64,000 nucleotides of DNA, taken from the NCBI RefSeq assembly GCF_002855495.1, contig NZ_PKRO01000014.1:1-64000 (forward strand), given 5' to 3'. The position numbers and the translations under genes are program-made. Below the pieces are notes generated by a model. The model was not told the DNA's origin and made no database searches. It saw nothing but the letters and a program-made list of their open reading frames with translations. Source of the DNA: Porphyrobacter sp. TH134. Its GTDB lineage: Bacteria > Pseudomonadota > Alphaproteobacteria > Sphingomonadales > Sphingomonadaceae. Below are positions 45,505-53,713 of this stretch, one piece after another (position 1 is the stretch's first letter; every line of letters starts with the position of its first letter).

Positions 45505-46977
45505 ATGGCACGAATTTCACGCAAGGTCCTGGCCTTTGGCGCGGTGCCGGTGGCGCTGGCAGGCTGCATGGGGGCCGGCGCTCAGGTGCCCTCGGCCTCG
45601 GGACAGATCACCCCCAAGGAAGCCCAGATGGGCGCGCAATATCACCCGCAATTCCTTGCCGAATTCGGCGGCGCGATGAGCGGCGCACAGGCCCAGTATG
45701 TCGAGCAGGTGGGCAAGAATATCGCGGTGCAATCGGGCCTCGGCAACGCGCGCGAGAGCTTTACGGTGAGCCTGCTCAATTCGCCGGTTCACAACGCCTT
45801 TGCTGTGCCGGGCGGCTATATCTACACAACGCGCCAGCTGGTGACGCTGATGAACAACGAGGCGGAACTGGCCGCCGTGCTCGGACACGAAGTCGGCCAT
45901 GTCGCCGCGCGCCACAGCCAGCGGCGCCAGCAGGCTGCGCAGAAAAATTCGATTCTCGGCATTCTGGGGGCGATCGGTTCCTCGATCCTGCTGGGCGATT
46001 CGCAAATCGGCAACACGCTGTCGCGCACCTTCATGGAAGGCTCGCAGCTGCTCACCTTGCGCTTCTCGCGCAAGCAGGAGCTGGAGGCCGATACGCTTGG
46101 CATCCAGTATCTGGCACGGGCCGGGTATGATCGCCGCGCGATGGGGACGGTGCTGGCGAGCCTTGCGGCACAAAATACGCTCGATGCGCGGCTGGCTGGC
46201 CGCAATGCCAGCGTTCCGGAATGGGCCTCGACCCACCCGGATCCGGCGAGCCGCGTGCAAAGCGCCTTGTCCAAGGCAGGCTCAGCTGGCGGCGGTGTCA
46301 CGAATCGCGACACCTTCCTCACCCGGATCGATGGGCTGCTGTACGGCGATGACCCGGCGCAGGGGATGATCGAAGGCAGCACCTTCATTCACCCTGAATT
46401 GCGCTTTTCCTTTGCCGCGCCGCAGGGCTTTTACATGGTCAACGGCACGCGGGCGGTCAGTATTCAGGGGCAGGCCGGTCAGGCGCAGCTGACGAGTGCG
46501 GCCTATAACGGCAATCTTGAAACCTATGTGCGCCAGCAGTTTACCGCGCTTGGCGGGCAGAACAGCCAGCTCGCCCCGGCGCAGATGGAACGCACCACCG
46601 TGAATGGACTGCCGGCTGTCTACGGCACCGCGCGGGTCAATAACGGCAACTCGCAGGTTGATGTGGTGATCTTCGCTTATGAATTTGCGCGCGATCAGGC
46701 GTTTCACTTCAGTGCGATTGCGCCGGTGGGCCGCGCCGGGACATTCAATGGGATGTTCCAGTCCATGCGGCGGATCACGGCCGCCGAGGCCGGAGCTGTG
46801 GTGCCCAAGAAGCTACAAATTGCCACGGTCGCGCGCGGCGATACGATTGCCAGTCTCGCCCGGCGGATGGCCTATCCGGCCGCGCAGGAAGAACGGTTCC
46901 GGGTGCTGAATGCGCTGGGAAGCAATGATACGCTGACCCCCGGTCAGAAGGTCAAGCTGGTGGTGCGCGCCCGCTGA
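45505..46977 (+). CDS. M48 family zinc metalloprotease lipoprotein with C-terminal LysM-like region
   Basis: A lipobox, ALAGC, puts the modified Cys at residue 21, so the protein is a periplasm-facing lipoprotein. The metalloprotease motif HEVGH is at 128-132, with the third zinc ligand in QELEAD (Glu194). The protease part resembles BepA/LoiP-type outer-membrane quality-control proteases. The last 50 residues (VARGDTIASLARRM to LTPGQKVKL) look like a LysM-type murein-binding module, less common in this family. The ATG at 45505 is chosen over 45442 because it begins the signal peptide. Confidence 0.88.
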   Translation: MARISRKVLAFGAVPVALAGCMGAGAQVPSASGQITPKEAQMGAQYHPQFLAEFGGAMSGAQAQYVEQVGKNIAVQSGLGNARESFTVSLLNSPVHNAFAVPGGYIYTTRQLVTLMNNEAELAAVLGHEVGHVAARHSQRRQQAAQKNSILGILGAIGSSILLGDSQIGNTLSRTFMEGSQLLTLRFSRKQELEADTLGIQYLARAGYDRRAMGTVLASLAAQNTLDARLAGRNASVPEWASTHPDPASRVQSALSKAGSAGGGVTNRDTFLTRIDGLLYGDDPAQGMIEGSTFIHPELRFSFAAPQGFYMVNGTRAVSIQGQAGQAQLTSAAYNGNLETYVRQQFTALGGQNSQLAPAQMERTTVNGLPAVYGTARVNNGNSQVDVVIFAYEFARDQAFHFSAIAPVGRAGTFNGMFQSMRRITAAEAGAVVPKKLQIATVARGDTIASLARRMAYPAAQEERFRVLNALGSNDTLTPGQKVKLVVRAR

Positions 46978-46989
46978 TTGGCAGCGGGC
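46969..46989 (+). terminator. Hairpin overlapping the M48 protease stop codon
   Basis: GCCCGCTG (46969-46976) pairs with CAGCGGGC (46982-46989) across five bases. The TGA stop (46975-46977) is partly inside the stem. There is no T-run. Confidence 0.5.
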
Positions 46990-47035
46990 CACCGGCGGCC
47001 TGCGCCGGGCACCGACATTATCCAAGCCCACAACG

Positions 47036-47062
47036 AAAAACGGCGGGGATTGCTCCCCGCCG
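47036..47062 (-). terminator. Rho-independent terminator of the Flp pilin gene
   Basis: On the minus strand, the 9-bp perfect stem CGGCGGGGA/TCCCCGCCG (47041-47049 and 47054-47062, loop TTGC) is followed by TTTTT (complement of 47036-47040). It lies 33 bases after the pilin stop. Confidence 0.88.
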
Positions 47063-47094
47063 CCTTCTCGGTTGTTCTGCCGAAGCGGTGCGTC

Positions 47095-47277
47095 TTACGC
47101 GCCGCCGGTCGTGCCGGGCTGCATGCGCGACGAAACGTTGGTGAAGGTGCCGTTGAGGGTCGAACCCAGCTGGCTCATGGCGGTGATCGCGGCGACGGCG
47201 ATCAGAGCGGCGATCAGGCCGTATTCGATAGCGGTGGCGCCCTGCTCGTCACGAACGAGGTTCTTGAAGAAGGTCAT
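47095..47277 (-). CDS. Flp/Fap-type pilin
   Basis: The 60-residue prepilin has the type IVb pattern: a short basic leader, then EQGATAIEYGLIAALIAVAAI, where the peptidase cuts before or near the Glu-Tyr pair region and the hydrophobic helix drives assembly. The ATG at 47277 has AGGAG upstream (complement of 47283-47289). The tad/cpa assembly genes are not in this window. Confidence 0.92.
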   Translation of the reverse strand: MTFFKNLVRDEQGATAIEYGLIAALIAVAAITAMSQLGSTLNGTFTNVSSRMQPGTTGGA

Positions 47278-47378
47278 GTGTAGTCTCCTGGTTGGTCTGT
47301 CCCGAGCCCCCCGTTCCGCGGCGGGCAATCACTGAATTAATCGGCACCGATTGAGAAATTCCTAACGTGGTAAGTAAT

Positions 47379-47567
47379 TCACGCGGAATTCGTCATGGCA
47401 GCGACGCTTTCACTTCGAACCCTGTCCCATGTACCGACGGTCACATCGGCAACGCCTTGCAAAGACGCGATCATGGCAACAACAATCAAAGCGACGATCA
47501 GTCCGTATTCAACAGCGGTCGCCCCCGCGGTATCATCGATCAGGTCATTGAAAAATGTCGATGGCAC
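47379..47567 (-). CDS. Second Flp-type pilin or minor pilin
   Basis: The 62 residues include TAGATAVEYGLIVALIVVAMI, the Flp helix with the conserved Glu-Tyr, after an acidic leader (NDLIDD) instead of the usual basic one, and a longer C-terminal part. The start is GTG with GAGGGG 8 bases upstream. It lies about 100 bp upstream of the first pilin gene on the same strand. The sequence differs enough from the first to suggest a minor pilin. Confidence 0.82.
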   Translation of the reverse strand: MPSTFFNDLIDDTAGATAVEYGLIVALIVVAMIASLQGVADVTVGTWDRVRSESVAAMTNSA

Positions 47568-47666
47568 CGGGGAATCCCCTCATTCCTGCGAGCTGATGTG
47601 GGCAAAATCGCTGCTGCGGGTTAAGAAATCGTTGAGATGTCGCTTCAACATGGCAAGAAACCCGAC

Positions 47667-48080
47667 ATGTCTGTGCACTGGATAACCGTAGTCGCCGGTG
47701 CGTTGTGTGGTGCCGATGGGCGCTGGCTGATGCACCGCCGTCCTGAAGGTAAGCATCATGCGGGGCTGTGGGAGTTTCCCGGCGGCAAGGTGGAGCCGGG
47801 GGAAATGCCTGTGAGCGCCCTGCGGCGCGAACTGGCGGAGGAGCTGGGCATATCCTGCGAGGTTAACGCGTGCCGCCCTGCCGGATTCGCTGAAACCGAT
47901 CCCGCCGAACCCGGCGTACCGATTGTCATTCTGCTTTACACCCTTGCGACCTGGCAGGGCGAGCCGCGCGCGTTGGAGGGCGGCGCCGTGGGCTGGTTCA
48001 CCCCGGCCGAGCTTTTCGCGCTGCCCAAGCCCCCGCTCGATATCGTGCTGGCGCATGGTTTGCTGCAAAATCGCCGATGA
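47667..48080 (+). CDS. mutT: MutT-like Nudix hydrolase (8-oxo-dGTP diphosphatase)
   Basis: Removes oxidised nucleotides from the pool. The Nudix box is GKVEPGEMPVSALRRELAEE LG in the form G-x5-E-x7-REL-x-EE-x-G, with WEFPGG just before it as in MutT. It has about 137 residues from the ATG at 47667; an ATG at 47637 is an alternative. DNA-repair context is only general. Confidence 0.88.
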   Translation: MSVHWITVVAGALCGADGRWLMHRRPEGKHHAGLWEFPGGKVEPGEMPVSALRRELAEELGISCEVNACRPAGFAETDPAEPGVPIVILLYTLATWQGEPRALEGGAVGWFTPAELFALPKPPLDIVLAHGLLQNRR

Positions 48081-48137
48081 GGCATAAAAGGCCCTTGCCA
48101 AGGCCAAGACAGGCCCCTATTCGGCCCCCCTCAGCGC

Positions 48138-48214
48138 GCACCCGTAGCTCAGCTGGATAGAGCACCAGACTACGAATCTGGGGGTCGGACGTTCGAATCG
48201 TTCCGGGTGCGCCA
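48138..48214 (+). tRNA. tRNA-Arg (anticodon ACG)
   Basis: It folds as a full cloverleaf: acceptor GCACCCG (48138-48144) with CGGGTGC (48204-48210), anticodon stem CCAGA/TCTGG with loop CTACGAA, anticodon ACG at 48172-48174 (read as ICG after deamination), T-arm with GTTCGAATC, and an encoded CCA at 48212-48214. No integrase or attachment-site copy is seen beside it. Confidence 0.97.
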
Positions 48215-48250
48215 ACAAGGCCCGTTCCTCGCAAGAGGGGCGGGCCTTGT
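48215..48250 (+). terminator. Terminator of tRNA-Arg
   Basis: ACAAGGCCCG (48215-48224) pairs with CGGGCCTTGT (48241-48250); the inner bases continue pairing (with two G-T pairs) to a GCAA tetraloop, giving a 16-bp stem followed by TGGTTCT. Confidence 0.82.
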
Positions 48251-48291
48251 TGGTTCTGGTCGGGTGTGCAGCGGGGCCGCAATGCGCGGTT

Positions 48292-48684
48292 TCAATCATT
48301 CACGCTGTCTTCGAGGGCGTGCATATCTTCGTCGGACAAGCCGAAGTGATGGCCGGCCTCGTGGATCACGACATGGCGCACCAGCGCGGCAAAGCCGACC
48401 CCGGTTTCTTCCATCTCGGCGAGCAGCGGTTGGCGAAACAGAGTGATGACGGGCGGCAGACCATCGCTGTCCCATTGCGACCTTTCGGTCAGTGCCACGC
48501 CTTCATAGAGCCCGGTCAGTTCGAACGGATCTTCTATTCCGACAGCTTCAAGCTGCTCGGCCGCCGCGAACTCTTCCACCCGGATCACCACCTCTGACAA
48601 CGCGCGCCGGAAAGCCGCGGGCAAGCGCGCCACCACTCCATGCGCTTCGGCCTCGAATTCGGCGGTGCTTGGCGCGGGCAACAT
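48292..48684 (-). CDS. Zincin-like metallopeptidase family protein
   Basis: The 130 residues end in a zinc motif, HEAGHHFGLSDEDM (His108, Glu109, His112), typical of the small zincin-like PF06262 family found next to many alphaproteobacterial housekeeping genes. The fold is a minimal gluzincin; substrate unknown. The ATG at 48684 has AAAGGA upstream. Confidence 0.85.
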   Translation of the reverse strand: MLPAPSTAEFEAEAHGVVARLPAAFRRALSEVVIRVEEFAAAEQLEAVGIEDPFELTGLYEGVALTERSQWDSDGLPPVITLFRQPLLAEMEETGVGFAALVRHVVIHEAGHHFGLSDEDMHALEDSVND

Positions 48685-48784
48685 CAATATCCTTTATCGC
48701 AGAATTGGGGGGTGAATTGCCAATAACAGTGCCTACATCTGCGAAAATGGGGCGGCAGTCGCCGGGCGCAATCACTGCAACAAA

Positions 48785-48812
48785 ATGGCATGGCATCAAG
48801 ATGGCATGGCAT
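48785..48812. repeat. 12-bp direct repeat in the zincin-folE gap
   Basis: ATGGCATGGCAT occurs at 48785-48796 and 48801-48812, a 16-bp period (about one and a half helical turns). It lies between divergent genes and may be an operator; no family is recognised. Confidence 0.4.
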
Positions 48813-48911
48813 TGAACAGGAACGCCTTGGACGCTTGCGGGTTGACGTCACTTGGGATCGACAGGTGCGGGGGCTTTGACCGGGCCAATGAATAATGAAA
48901 GACGACAGACC

Positions 48912-49538
48912 ATGAATTATGTTTCGGCCCACGACCACGATGACGAATTCGATCCGGAAAATCCGCTGGGCAAGCCCGAAGTTCCCGAACACGTGCAGGA
49001 CGCGATTCGCACCCTGATCCAATGGGCGGGCGATGATCCGGCGCGCGAAGGCCTGCGGGATACGCCCAAGCGCGTCGGGCGTGCCTGGCTGGAATATTGT
49101 GAAGGCTACAAGGAAGATCCCGCGATCCACCTGTCGCGCATCTTCGAAGAGGTGGGCGGCTACGACGAGATCGTGCTGCTCAAGGATATCCCGTTCCAGT
49201 CGCATTGCGAACACCACATGGCGCCGATTATCGGCAAGGCGGCGATTGCCTATCTGCCCAACAAGAAGGTGGTCGGAATATCGAAGCTGGCGCGCGTTCT
49301 GCACGGCTATGCGCAGCGCTTGCAGATTCAGGAGCGTCTGACGGCAGAGGTCGCGCAGTGCATCTGGGACAATCTCGACCCGCACGGCGTTGCGGTGGTC
49401 ATTGAAGCGCAGCATGGCTGCATGACCGGGCGGGGGGTGAAGACGCCGGGCGTCGGCATGATCACCAGCCGGATCCTCGGCTGCTTCCTCGACAATGACA
49501 GCAGCCGCAAGGAAGTGATGAGCCTGATGGGCTATTGA
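48912..49538 (+). CDS. folE: GTP cyclohydrolase I
   Basis: Converts GTP to dihydroneopterin triphosphate for folate synthesis. Zinc ligands are visible in HCEHHMAP and in QHGCMTGRG; ISKLARVLHGYAQRLQIQERLT carries conserved tunnel-fold residues. Start choice is weak: ATG at 48912 or 24 bases earlier at 48888; the extra residues (MNNERRQT) are not conserved-looking. It has about 208 residues. Confidence 0.94.
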   Translation: MNYVSAHDHDDEFDPENPLGKPEVPEHVQDAIRTLIQWAGDDPAREGLRDTPKRVGRAWLEYCEGYKEDPAIHLSRIFEEVGGYDEIVLLKDIPFQSHCEHHMAPIIGKAAIAYLPNKKVVGISKLARVLHGYAQRLQIQERLTAEVAQCIWDNLDPHGVAVVIEAQHGCMTGRGVKTPGVGMITSRILGCFLDNDSSRKEVMSLMGY

Positions 49539-49541
49539 TGC

Positions 49542-49611
49542 TGCAAATCTGCAAATATGCAGACTGTGACATTTTTGCTTGCGTGTGTTAATAAAGCAAC
49601 ATTCTTGCTTG
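49542..49611. promoter_or_regulatory. AT-rich repeat cluster upstream of an exported-protein gene
   Basis: Three 8-bp units, TGCAAATC, TGCAAATA and TGCAGACT, run in tandem at 49542-49565. Then ACATTTTTGCTTG (49569-49581) recurs with one change as ACATTCTTGCTTG (49599-49611), a 30-bp period (about three helical turns). This is far AT-richer than its surroundings and is a likely promoter/activator region for the gene at 49685. Confidence 0.4.
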
Positions 49612-49684
49612 GTATTTGCGATTCGTGGTGGTAGGACTTGGCCATCAACGGCCCAAATGGCCGGGATTGTCAGGAGAAACCACC

Positions 49685-50134
49685 ATGAAGAAGTTCGCCT
49701 TCGCCGGGTTGTTGCTGAGCGCTGCGATTGCCTCCCCGGCGCTTTCGCTTGAGCATGAAGTTGTCATCGATCACGAAGCCGGTCCGATCGCAGCCGATTA
49801 CAAGGGTTCGGTGACGATCGATACCAAGCAGGTCGGGACGGTGGGCGTTGCCGGCCGCCCGAGCACCCTGGCGTGCCAATGGACCGCATCGCTCAATGTT
49901 GAACGGGTCGCCAAGGTTGGCGAGAGCTTGCGCTCGCAGCGCACGCTGTCCAGCAATGATGTTGCCAGCGGCACCAAGCCCGGCTGGTGCAAGACCAACG
50001 CCAAGGCGATCGATGCCTTGGTTGATCGCCGCAGCGATACCTTCCGCGCAGCGATGCTGGCCTTGGTCGAACAGGATCGCGGTGCCATTCTCGCCGAAGC
50101 CGAAAGCGCGCAAGGCCGCAGCCGCGGCGTCTAA
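49685..50134 (+). CDS. Hypothetical exported protein
   Basis: A signal peptide (MKKFAFAGLLLSAAIASPALS) precedes about 128 residues with two cysteines (LACQWTA, GWCKTN) that may form a disulfide. No family recognised. AGGAGA before the ATG and a T-tailed terminator after the stop show a complete single-gene unit. Confidence 0.72.
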   Translation: MKKFAFAGLLLSAAIASPALSLEHEVVIDHEAGPIAADYKGSVTIDTKQVGTVGVAGRPSTLACQWTASLNVERVAKVGESLRSQRTLSSNDVASGTKPGWCKTNAKAIDALVDRRSDTFRAAMLALVEQDRGAILAEAESAQGRSRGV

Positions 50135-50158
50135 TCAGCCCCGCTTGCTGAACGATTG

Positions 50159-50188
50159 GGGCGTTCCCGCGTCGGGAGCGCCCTTTTT
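50159..50188 (+). terminator. Rho-independent terminator
   Basis: GGGCGTTCCC (50159-50168) pairs with GGGAGCGCCC (50174-50183) with one G-T pair across GCGTC, followed by TTTTT. Confidence 0.9.
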
Positions 50189-50249
50189 CGTGTTTGCGGT
50201 TGGCCGTAAAGGGGCATAGCTTGTCGCATTATCGTTGAGGGAGTTTTCG

Positions 50250-50765
50250 ATGATGCTGCGCCCACTTGCTTCTCGCTATCTTGTCGCTGCCGCATTGGCC
50301 GGCGCGCTAGCCGCCTGCTCTGGCGGAGGAGCTTCCGATACGGCCGCTGCGGGCGATGCCGCGCCGGCGGGCGGCGTACCGCCCGTGATCAAGGAACGGC
50401 ATGATAATTTCGAGGGCATTGGCGATGCATTCAAGGCGGTTCGCGGGGAGCTGGACAAGGATGCGCCCGATTTTGCGCTGATCACCGCCAAGGCGACCGA
50501 TATCAACACCCGCGCCAAGCTGATCGAGGGCCATTTCCCCGCTGGCACCAGTGTCGATGATGGCTTCAAGACCGAAGCCTTGCCGGCAATTTGGCAAAAG
50601 CCCGAGGCCTTCAAGGCCGCCGCACAGAAGCTGGTCGACGAAAGCGCCAAGCTCGTCACCGTGTCCGCTGGCGGCGACAAGGCTGCAACCGCCGCGCAGG
50701 CGATGGCCATGGGCGGAACCTGTAAAGGGTGTCATGACCAGTTCCGGCTGGACGACAAGAAGTAG
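50250..50765 (+). CDS. Cytochrome c' family lipoprotein
   Basis: The C-terminal haem-binding motif CKGCH is at 158-162, as in cytochromes c' (four-helix-bundle haem proteins that bind NO or CO). The N-terminus is a lipoprotein signal with lipobox ALAAC (Cys23), so it is predicted membrane-anchored in the periplasm, unlike the usual soluble members. ATG at 50250 with GAGGGAG at 50236-50242. A b-type cytochrome gene begins 8 bases after the stop. Confidence 0.88.
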   Translation: MMLRPLASRYLVAAALAGALAACSGGGASDTAAAGDAAPAGGVPPVIKERHDNFEGIGDAFKAVRGELDKDAPDFALITAKATDINTRAKLIEGHFPAGTSVDDGFKTEALPAIWQKPEAFKAAAQKLVDESAKLVTVSAGGDKAATAAQAMAMGGTCKGCHDQFRLDDKK

Positions 50766-50773
50766 CCGCGACG

Positions 50774-51457
50774 ATGACCGAAACTCCGGCCAGCCCCGCC
50801 GCAGGCTTGCGGGATGTGACGGTGTGGGATCCCCTGCTGCGGATCACCCACTGGAGCTTCCCGCTGCTGATCCCGGCCATGTGGTGGACGGCTGAAAACT
50901 CCAAATGGGCCCTGCATCGCCAGATCGGTCTGGTGCTGCTCGGCCTGCTGGTGTTTCGTCTGCTGTGGGGGTTCCTTGGCCCTGAAACCGCGCGGTTTTC
51001 CGGTTTCGTGAAAGGCCCGCGCGCTGTCATCGCCTATCTGCGCGGCGATCTTGCCCATGGGATCGGCCATTCACCACTCGGCGGCTGGAGCACGCTTGTG
51101 CTGCTGGGCGCGATGCTGTTGCAGGTCAGCATGGGGCTGTTTGCCGGGGATCCCTATGATGGGATGACTGGGCCGCTCAATCCGCTGGTCGGGGTGATGC
51201 TCGCCGACACGATTACTGAACTGCACGAGACGTTTTTCTGGGTGGTTGCCGGGCTGATCGGCCTGCATCTGGCGGCGATCACCTTCTATGCGGTGCGCGG
51301 TGATGATCTGCTGAGCCCGATGGTAAGCGGCGACCGTCCGCCGATGGCTGGCGTGGCCGGAATCGGTGCGATGCCGTGGGGGCGGGCAGCGTTGGCCGTC
51401 GGGCTGGCGGCGGGACTGGCGCTGTGGGTGGCCTACGGCGCGCCGCCGCTGACATGA
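50774..51457 (+). CDS. Cytochrome b561 family membrane protein
   Basis: Di-haem b-type cytochrome with four transmembrane helices in the first 180 residues and conserved haem-binding His in LLRITHWSFPLLI, WALHRQIGL, TITELHETFFWV and LIGLHLAA. A fifth helix follows at the C-terminus. Genes of this type next to cytochrome c' are common and may deliver electrons to or from it. It ends in a bidirectional terminator. Confidence 0.9.
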   Translation: MTETPASPAAGLRDVTVWDPLLRITHWSFPLLIPAMWWTAENSKWALHRQIGLVLLGLLVFRLLWGFLGPETARFSGFVKGPRAVIAYLRGDLAHGIGHSPLGGWSTLVLLGAMLLQVSMGLFAGDPYDGMTGPLNPLVGVMLADTITELHETFFWVVAGLIGLHLAAITFYAVRGDDLLSPMVSGDRPPMAGVAGIGAMPWGRAALAVGLAAGLALWVAYGAPPLT

Positions 51458-51466
51458 CCGGACATG

Positions 51467-51508
51467 AAAAAGGGGCGCTTGCCGGCTGATGGCAAGCACC
51501 CCTTTTTT
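51467..51508. terminator. Bidirectional terminator between cytochrome b561 and peroxiredoxin genes
   Basis: AAAAAGGGGCGCTTGCC (51467-51483) pairs with GGCAAGCACCCCTTTTTT (51491-51508) with one mismatch and a seven-base loop. The A- and T-runs make it effective in both directions for the convergent genes. Confidence 0.93.
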
Positions 51509-51528
51509 ACAAGTTTACCGGATCAGCC

Positions 51529-52008
51529 TTACAGCTGGCCGAGCATGTGGTCGGCGCTGGAAACCTTGAAATCGCCCGGTTCTTCGACGTTGAGCTGTTC
51601 GACGACGCCATCGTTGATGACCATCGAAAAGCGCTGCCCGCGCTTGCCCAGACCAAAGCCCGAACCATCCATTGTCAGGCCGATGGCCTCGACAAAGTCG
51701 GCATTGCCGTCGGCCAGCATAGTGATGTCGTCGCTGCCGGCGGCCTTGTTCCAGGCGCCCATAACGAAGGCATCATTGACCGCTGTGCCGATAATTTCGT
51801 CGACGCCCTTGGCCTTGAGATCGGCCGCCTTTTCGACAAATCCGGGCAGATGCTTGGCCGAGCAGGTCGGTGTGAAAGCGCCGGGAACCGAGAACAGTGC
51901 CACGCGCTTTCCGGCGAAATAATCGCTGGACTTGACCGGCTGCGGGCCTTCGGCCGTCGCTTTGATCAGGGTGACTTCGGGGATCTTGTCGCCAACGGAA
52001 ATCGTCAT
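51529..52008 (-). CDS. Peroxiredoxin, Prx5/glutaredoxin-dependent type
   Basis: Reduces peroxides. The peroxidatic Cys49 is in VPGAFTPTC, the PrxV-type motif; the thioredoxin fold spans all 159 residues. There is no glutaredoxin domain attached. The start MTISVGDKIPEV at 52008 is preferred; the longer frame is AT-rich leader. It is divergent from ahcY. Confidence 0.93.
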   Translation of the reverse strand: MTISVGDKIPEVTLIKATAEGPQPVKSSDYFAGKRVALFSVPGAFTPTCSAKHLPGFVEKAADLKAKGVDEIIGTAVNDAFVMGAWNKAAGSDDITMLADGNADFVEAIGLTMDGSGFGLGKRGQRFSMVINDGVVEQLNVEEPGDFKVSSADHMLGQL

Positions 52009-52078
52009 TGTGGGTCCATCCTCTTGAGTGGTGTGGCGGCTCTCTATCGTGCGGCTACGTAAGGGGCAACAAATAGAC

Positions 52079-52098
52079 ATATAAAGATAAGTTTATAT
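52079..52098. promoter_or_regulatory. AT-rich dyad between peroxiredoxin and ahcY genes
   Basis: ATATAAA (52079-52085) and TTTATAT (52092-52098) form a perfect inverted repeat around GATAAG, in an AT-rich island between the two divergent starts. It may be an operator or overlapping promoters. It does not match the OxyR pattern closely. Confidence 0.4.
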
Positions 52099-52185
52099 TT
52101 GCCCTCGGGCGGCTGCGGCGCTAGGGCCGCTTCCACCAACTTGCCCCCTTTATCACACGCGCATGACTGCGCCGGAGACACGATC

Positions 52186-53610
52186 ATGGCCACCCTCGCT
52201 GCCGCCCCTGCCACCGAATATGTCATCAAGGACATCGCGCTTGCCCAGTTCGGCCGCGACGAGATCATGATTGCCGAAACCGAAATGCCTGGCCTGATGG
52301 CGCTGCGCGAGGAATATGGCGCGGCCCAGCCGCTCAAGGGCGCGCGCATCACAGGGTCGCTGCACATGACGATCCAGACTGCCGTGCTGATCGAGACGCT
52401 GGTGGCCTTGGGCGCCGAAGTGCGCTGGGCGACCTGCAACATCTTCTCCACCCAGGACCACGCCGCCGCCGCCATCGCCGCGCGCGGCATTCCGGTGTTC
52501 GCCATCAAGGGCGAGACGCTGGCTGATTACTGGGATTATGTGGGCCGCATCTTCGACTGGGCGACCGATGAAAACCCCGACCTCACCTGCAACCTGATCC
52601 TAGACGATGGCGGCGACGCCACGATGTTCGCACTGTGGGGCGCGCGCCTTGAAGCGGGCGAGGAAATGGGCGAGCCGACCAACGCGGAAGAAATCGAGTT
52701 CCAGCGCGCGCTCAAGGCCTTTGTCGCGGCGCGTCCGGGCTACCTCACCAAGACGGTGAAGGCGATTCTGGGCGTTTCGGAAGAAACCACCACGGGCGTC
52801 ATGCGCCTCTACCAGATCGCCAAGCAGGGCAAGCTGCCGTTCCCGGCGATCAATGTGAACGACAGCGTCACCAAGTCGAAGTTCGACAACCTTTATGGCT
52901 GCAAGGAATCGCTGGTCGACGCGATCCGCCGCGCGACTGACGTGATGCTGGCCGGCAAGGTCGCCTGCGTTGCCGGTTACGGCGACGTCGGCAAGGGCTC
53001 GGCTGCTTCGCTGCGCGATGGCGGCGCCCGCGTGATGGTGACCGAAATCGACCCGATCTGCGCGCTTCAGGCGGCGATGGACGGCTTTGAAGTCGTCACC
53101 ATGGAAGACGCCGTGAAGCGCGCCGACATCTTCGTCACCGCCACCGGCAATGAAGACGTCATCACCGCCGACCACATGATGAACATGAAGCCGATGGCGA
53201 TCGTCTGCAATATCGGTCACTTTGACAGCGAGATTCAGATCAGCGCGCTGTCGAATTACGAGTGGAAGGAAATCAAGGAAGGCACCGACATCGTCACCTT
53301 CCCCGATGGCAAGTCGATCATCATCCTCGCCAAGGGCCGCCTCGTGAACCTCGGCTGCGCCACCGGTCACCCCAGCTTCGTCATGAGCGCCAGCTTCACC
53401 AACCAGACGCTGGCCCAGATCGAACTGTTCACCAAGTCGGACGAATACGAGAACGACGTTTACGTCCTGCCCAAGCATCTCGATGAAAAGGTTGCCGCGC
53501 TGCACCTTGAAAAGCTGGGTGTGAAGCTGACCAAGCTGTCGGGCAAGCAGGCCAGCTACATCGGCGTGCCGCAGGCCGGCCCGTTCAAGCCTGATCACTA
53601 CCGTTACTAA
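52186..53610 (+). CDS. ahcY: Adenosylhomocysteinase
   Basis: Splits S-adenosylhomocysteine into adenosine and homocysteine, removing the inhibitor left by methyltransferases. The NAD fold is [11 protein letters not shown]; the [10 protein letters not shown]-type segment ([17 protein letters not shown]) and the C-terminal KPDHYRY tail are typical. It has 474 residues from the ATG at 52186 (GGAG at 52174-52177), including the 40-residue insertion common to bacterial long forms. Confidence 0.97.
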   Translation: MATLAAAPATEYVIKDIALAQFGRDEIMIAETEMPGLMALREEYGAAQPLKGARITGSLHMTIQTAVLIETLVALGAEVRWATCNIFSTQDHAAAAIAARGIPVFAIKGETLADYWDYVGRIFDWATDENPDLTCNLILDDGGDATMFALWGARLEAGEEMGEPTNAEEIEFQRALKAFVAARPGYLTKTVKAILGVSEETTTGVMRLYQIAKQGKLPFPAINVNDSVTKSKFDNLYGCKESLVDAIRRATDVMLAGKVACVAGYGDVGKGSAASLRDGGARVMVTEIDPICALQAAMDGFEVVTMEDAVKRADIFVTATGNEDVITADHMMNMKPMAIVCNIGHFDSEIQISALSNYEWKEIKEGTDIVTFPDGKSIIILAKGRLVNLGCATGHPSFVMSASFTNQTLAQIELFTKSDEYENDVYVLPKHLDEKVAALHLEKLGVKLTKLSGKQASYIGVPQAGPFKPDHYRY

Positions 53611-53621
53611 TCCACTCAAAA

Positions 53622-53665
53622 CCGCCCGCTGCTCCCCGAATAATCACAGGGTTGGCAGCGGGCGG
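53622..53665 (+). terminator. Hairpin after ahcY
   Basis: CCGCCCGCTGC (53622-53632) pairs exactly with GCAGCGGGCGG (53655-53665) across 22 bases. There is no T-run. Confidence 0.6.
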
Positions 53666-53713
53666 GCCTATCCCCCGTTGCACTCGCGCGTTCACGCGCA
53701 TAGCGGTTGAGCG

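Noticed and set aside
48785-48895. 36-codon frame overlapping the folE start
   Set aside because: No ribosome site, sequence built on the direct repeat, and it overlaps folE in another frame.
52009-52185. SAH or SAM riboswitch before ahcY
   Set aside because: The leader does not show the conserved cores of known SAH or SAM riboswitches by eye; only the AT-rich dyad was kept.
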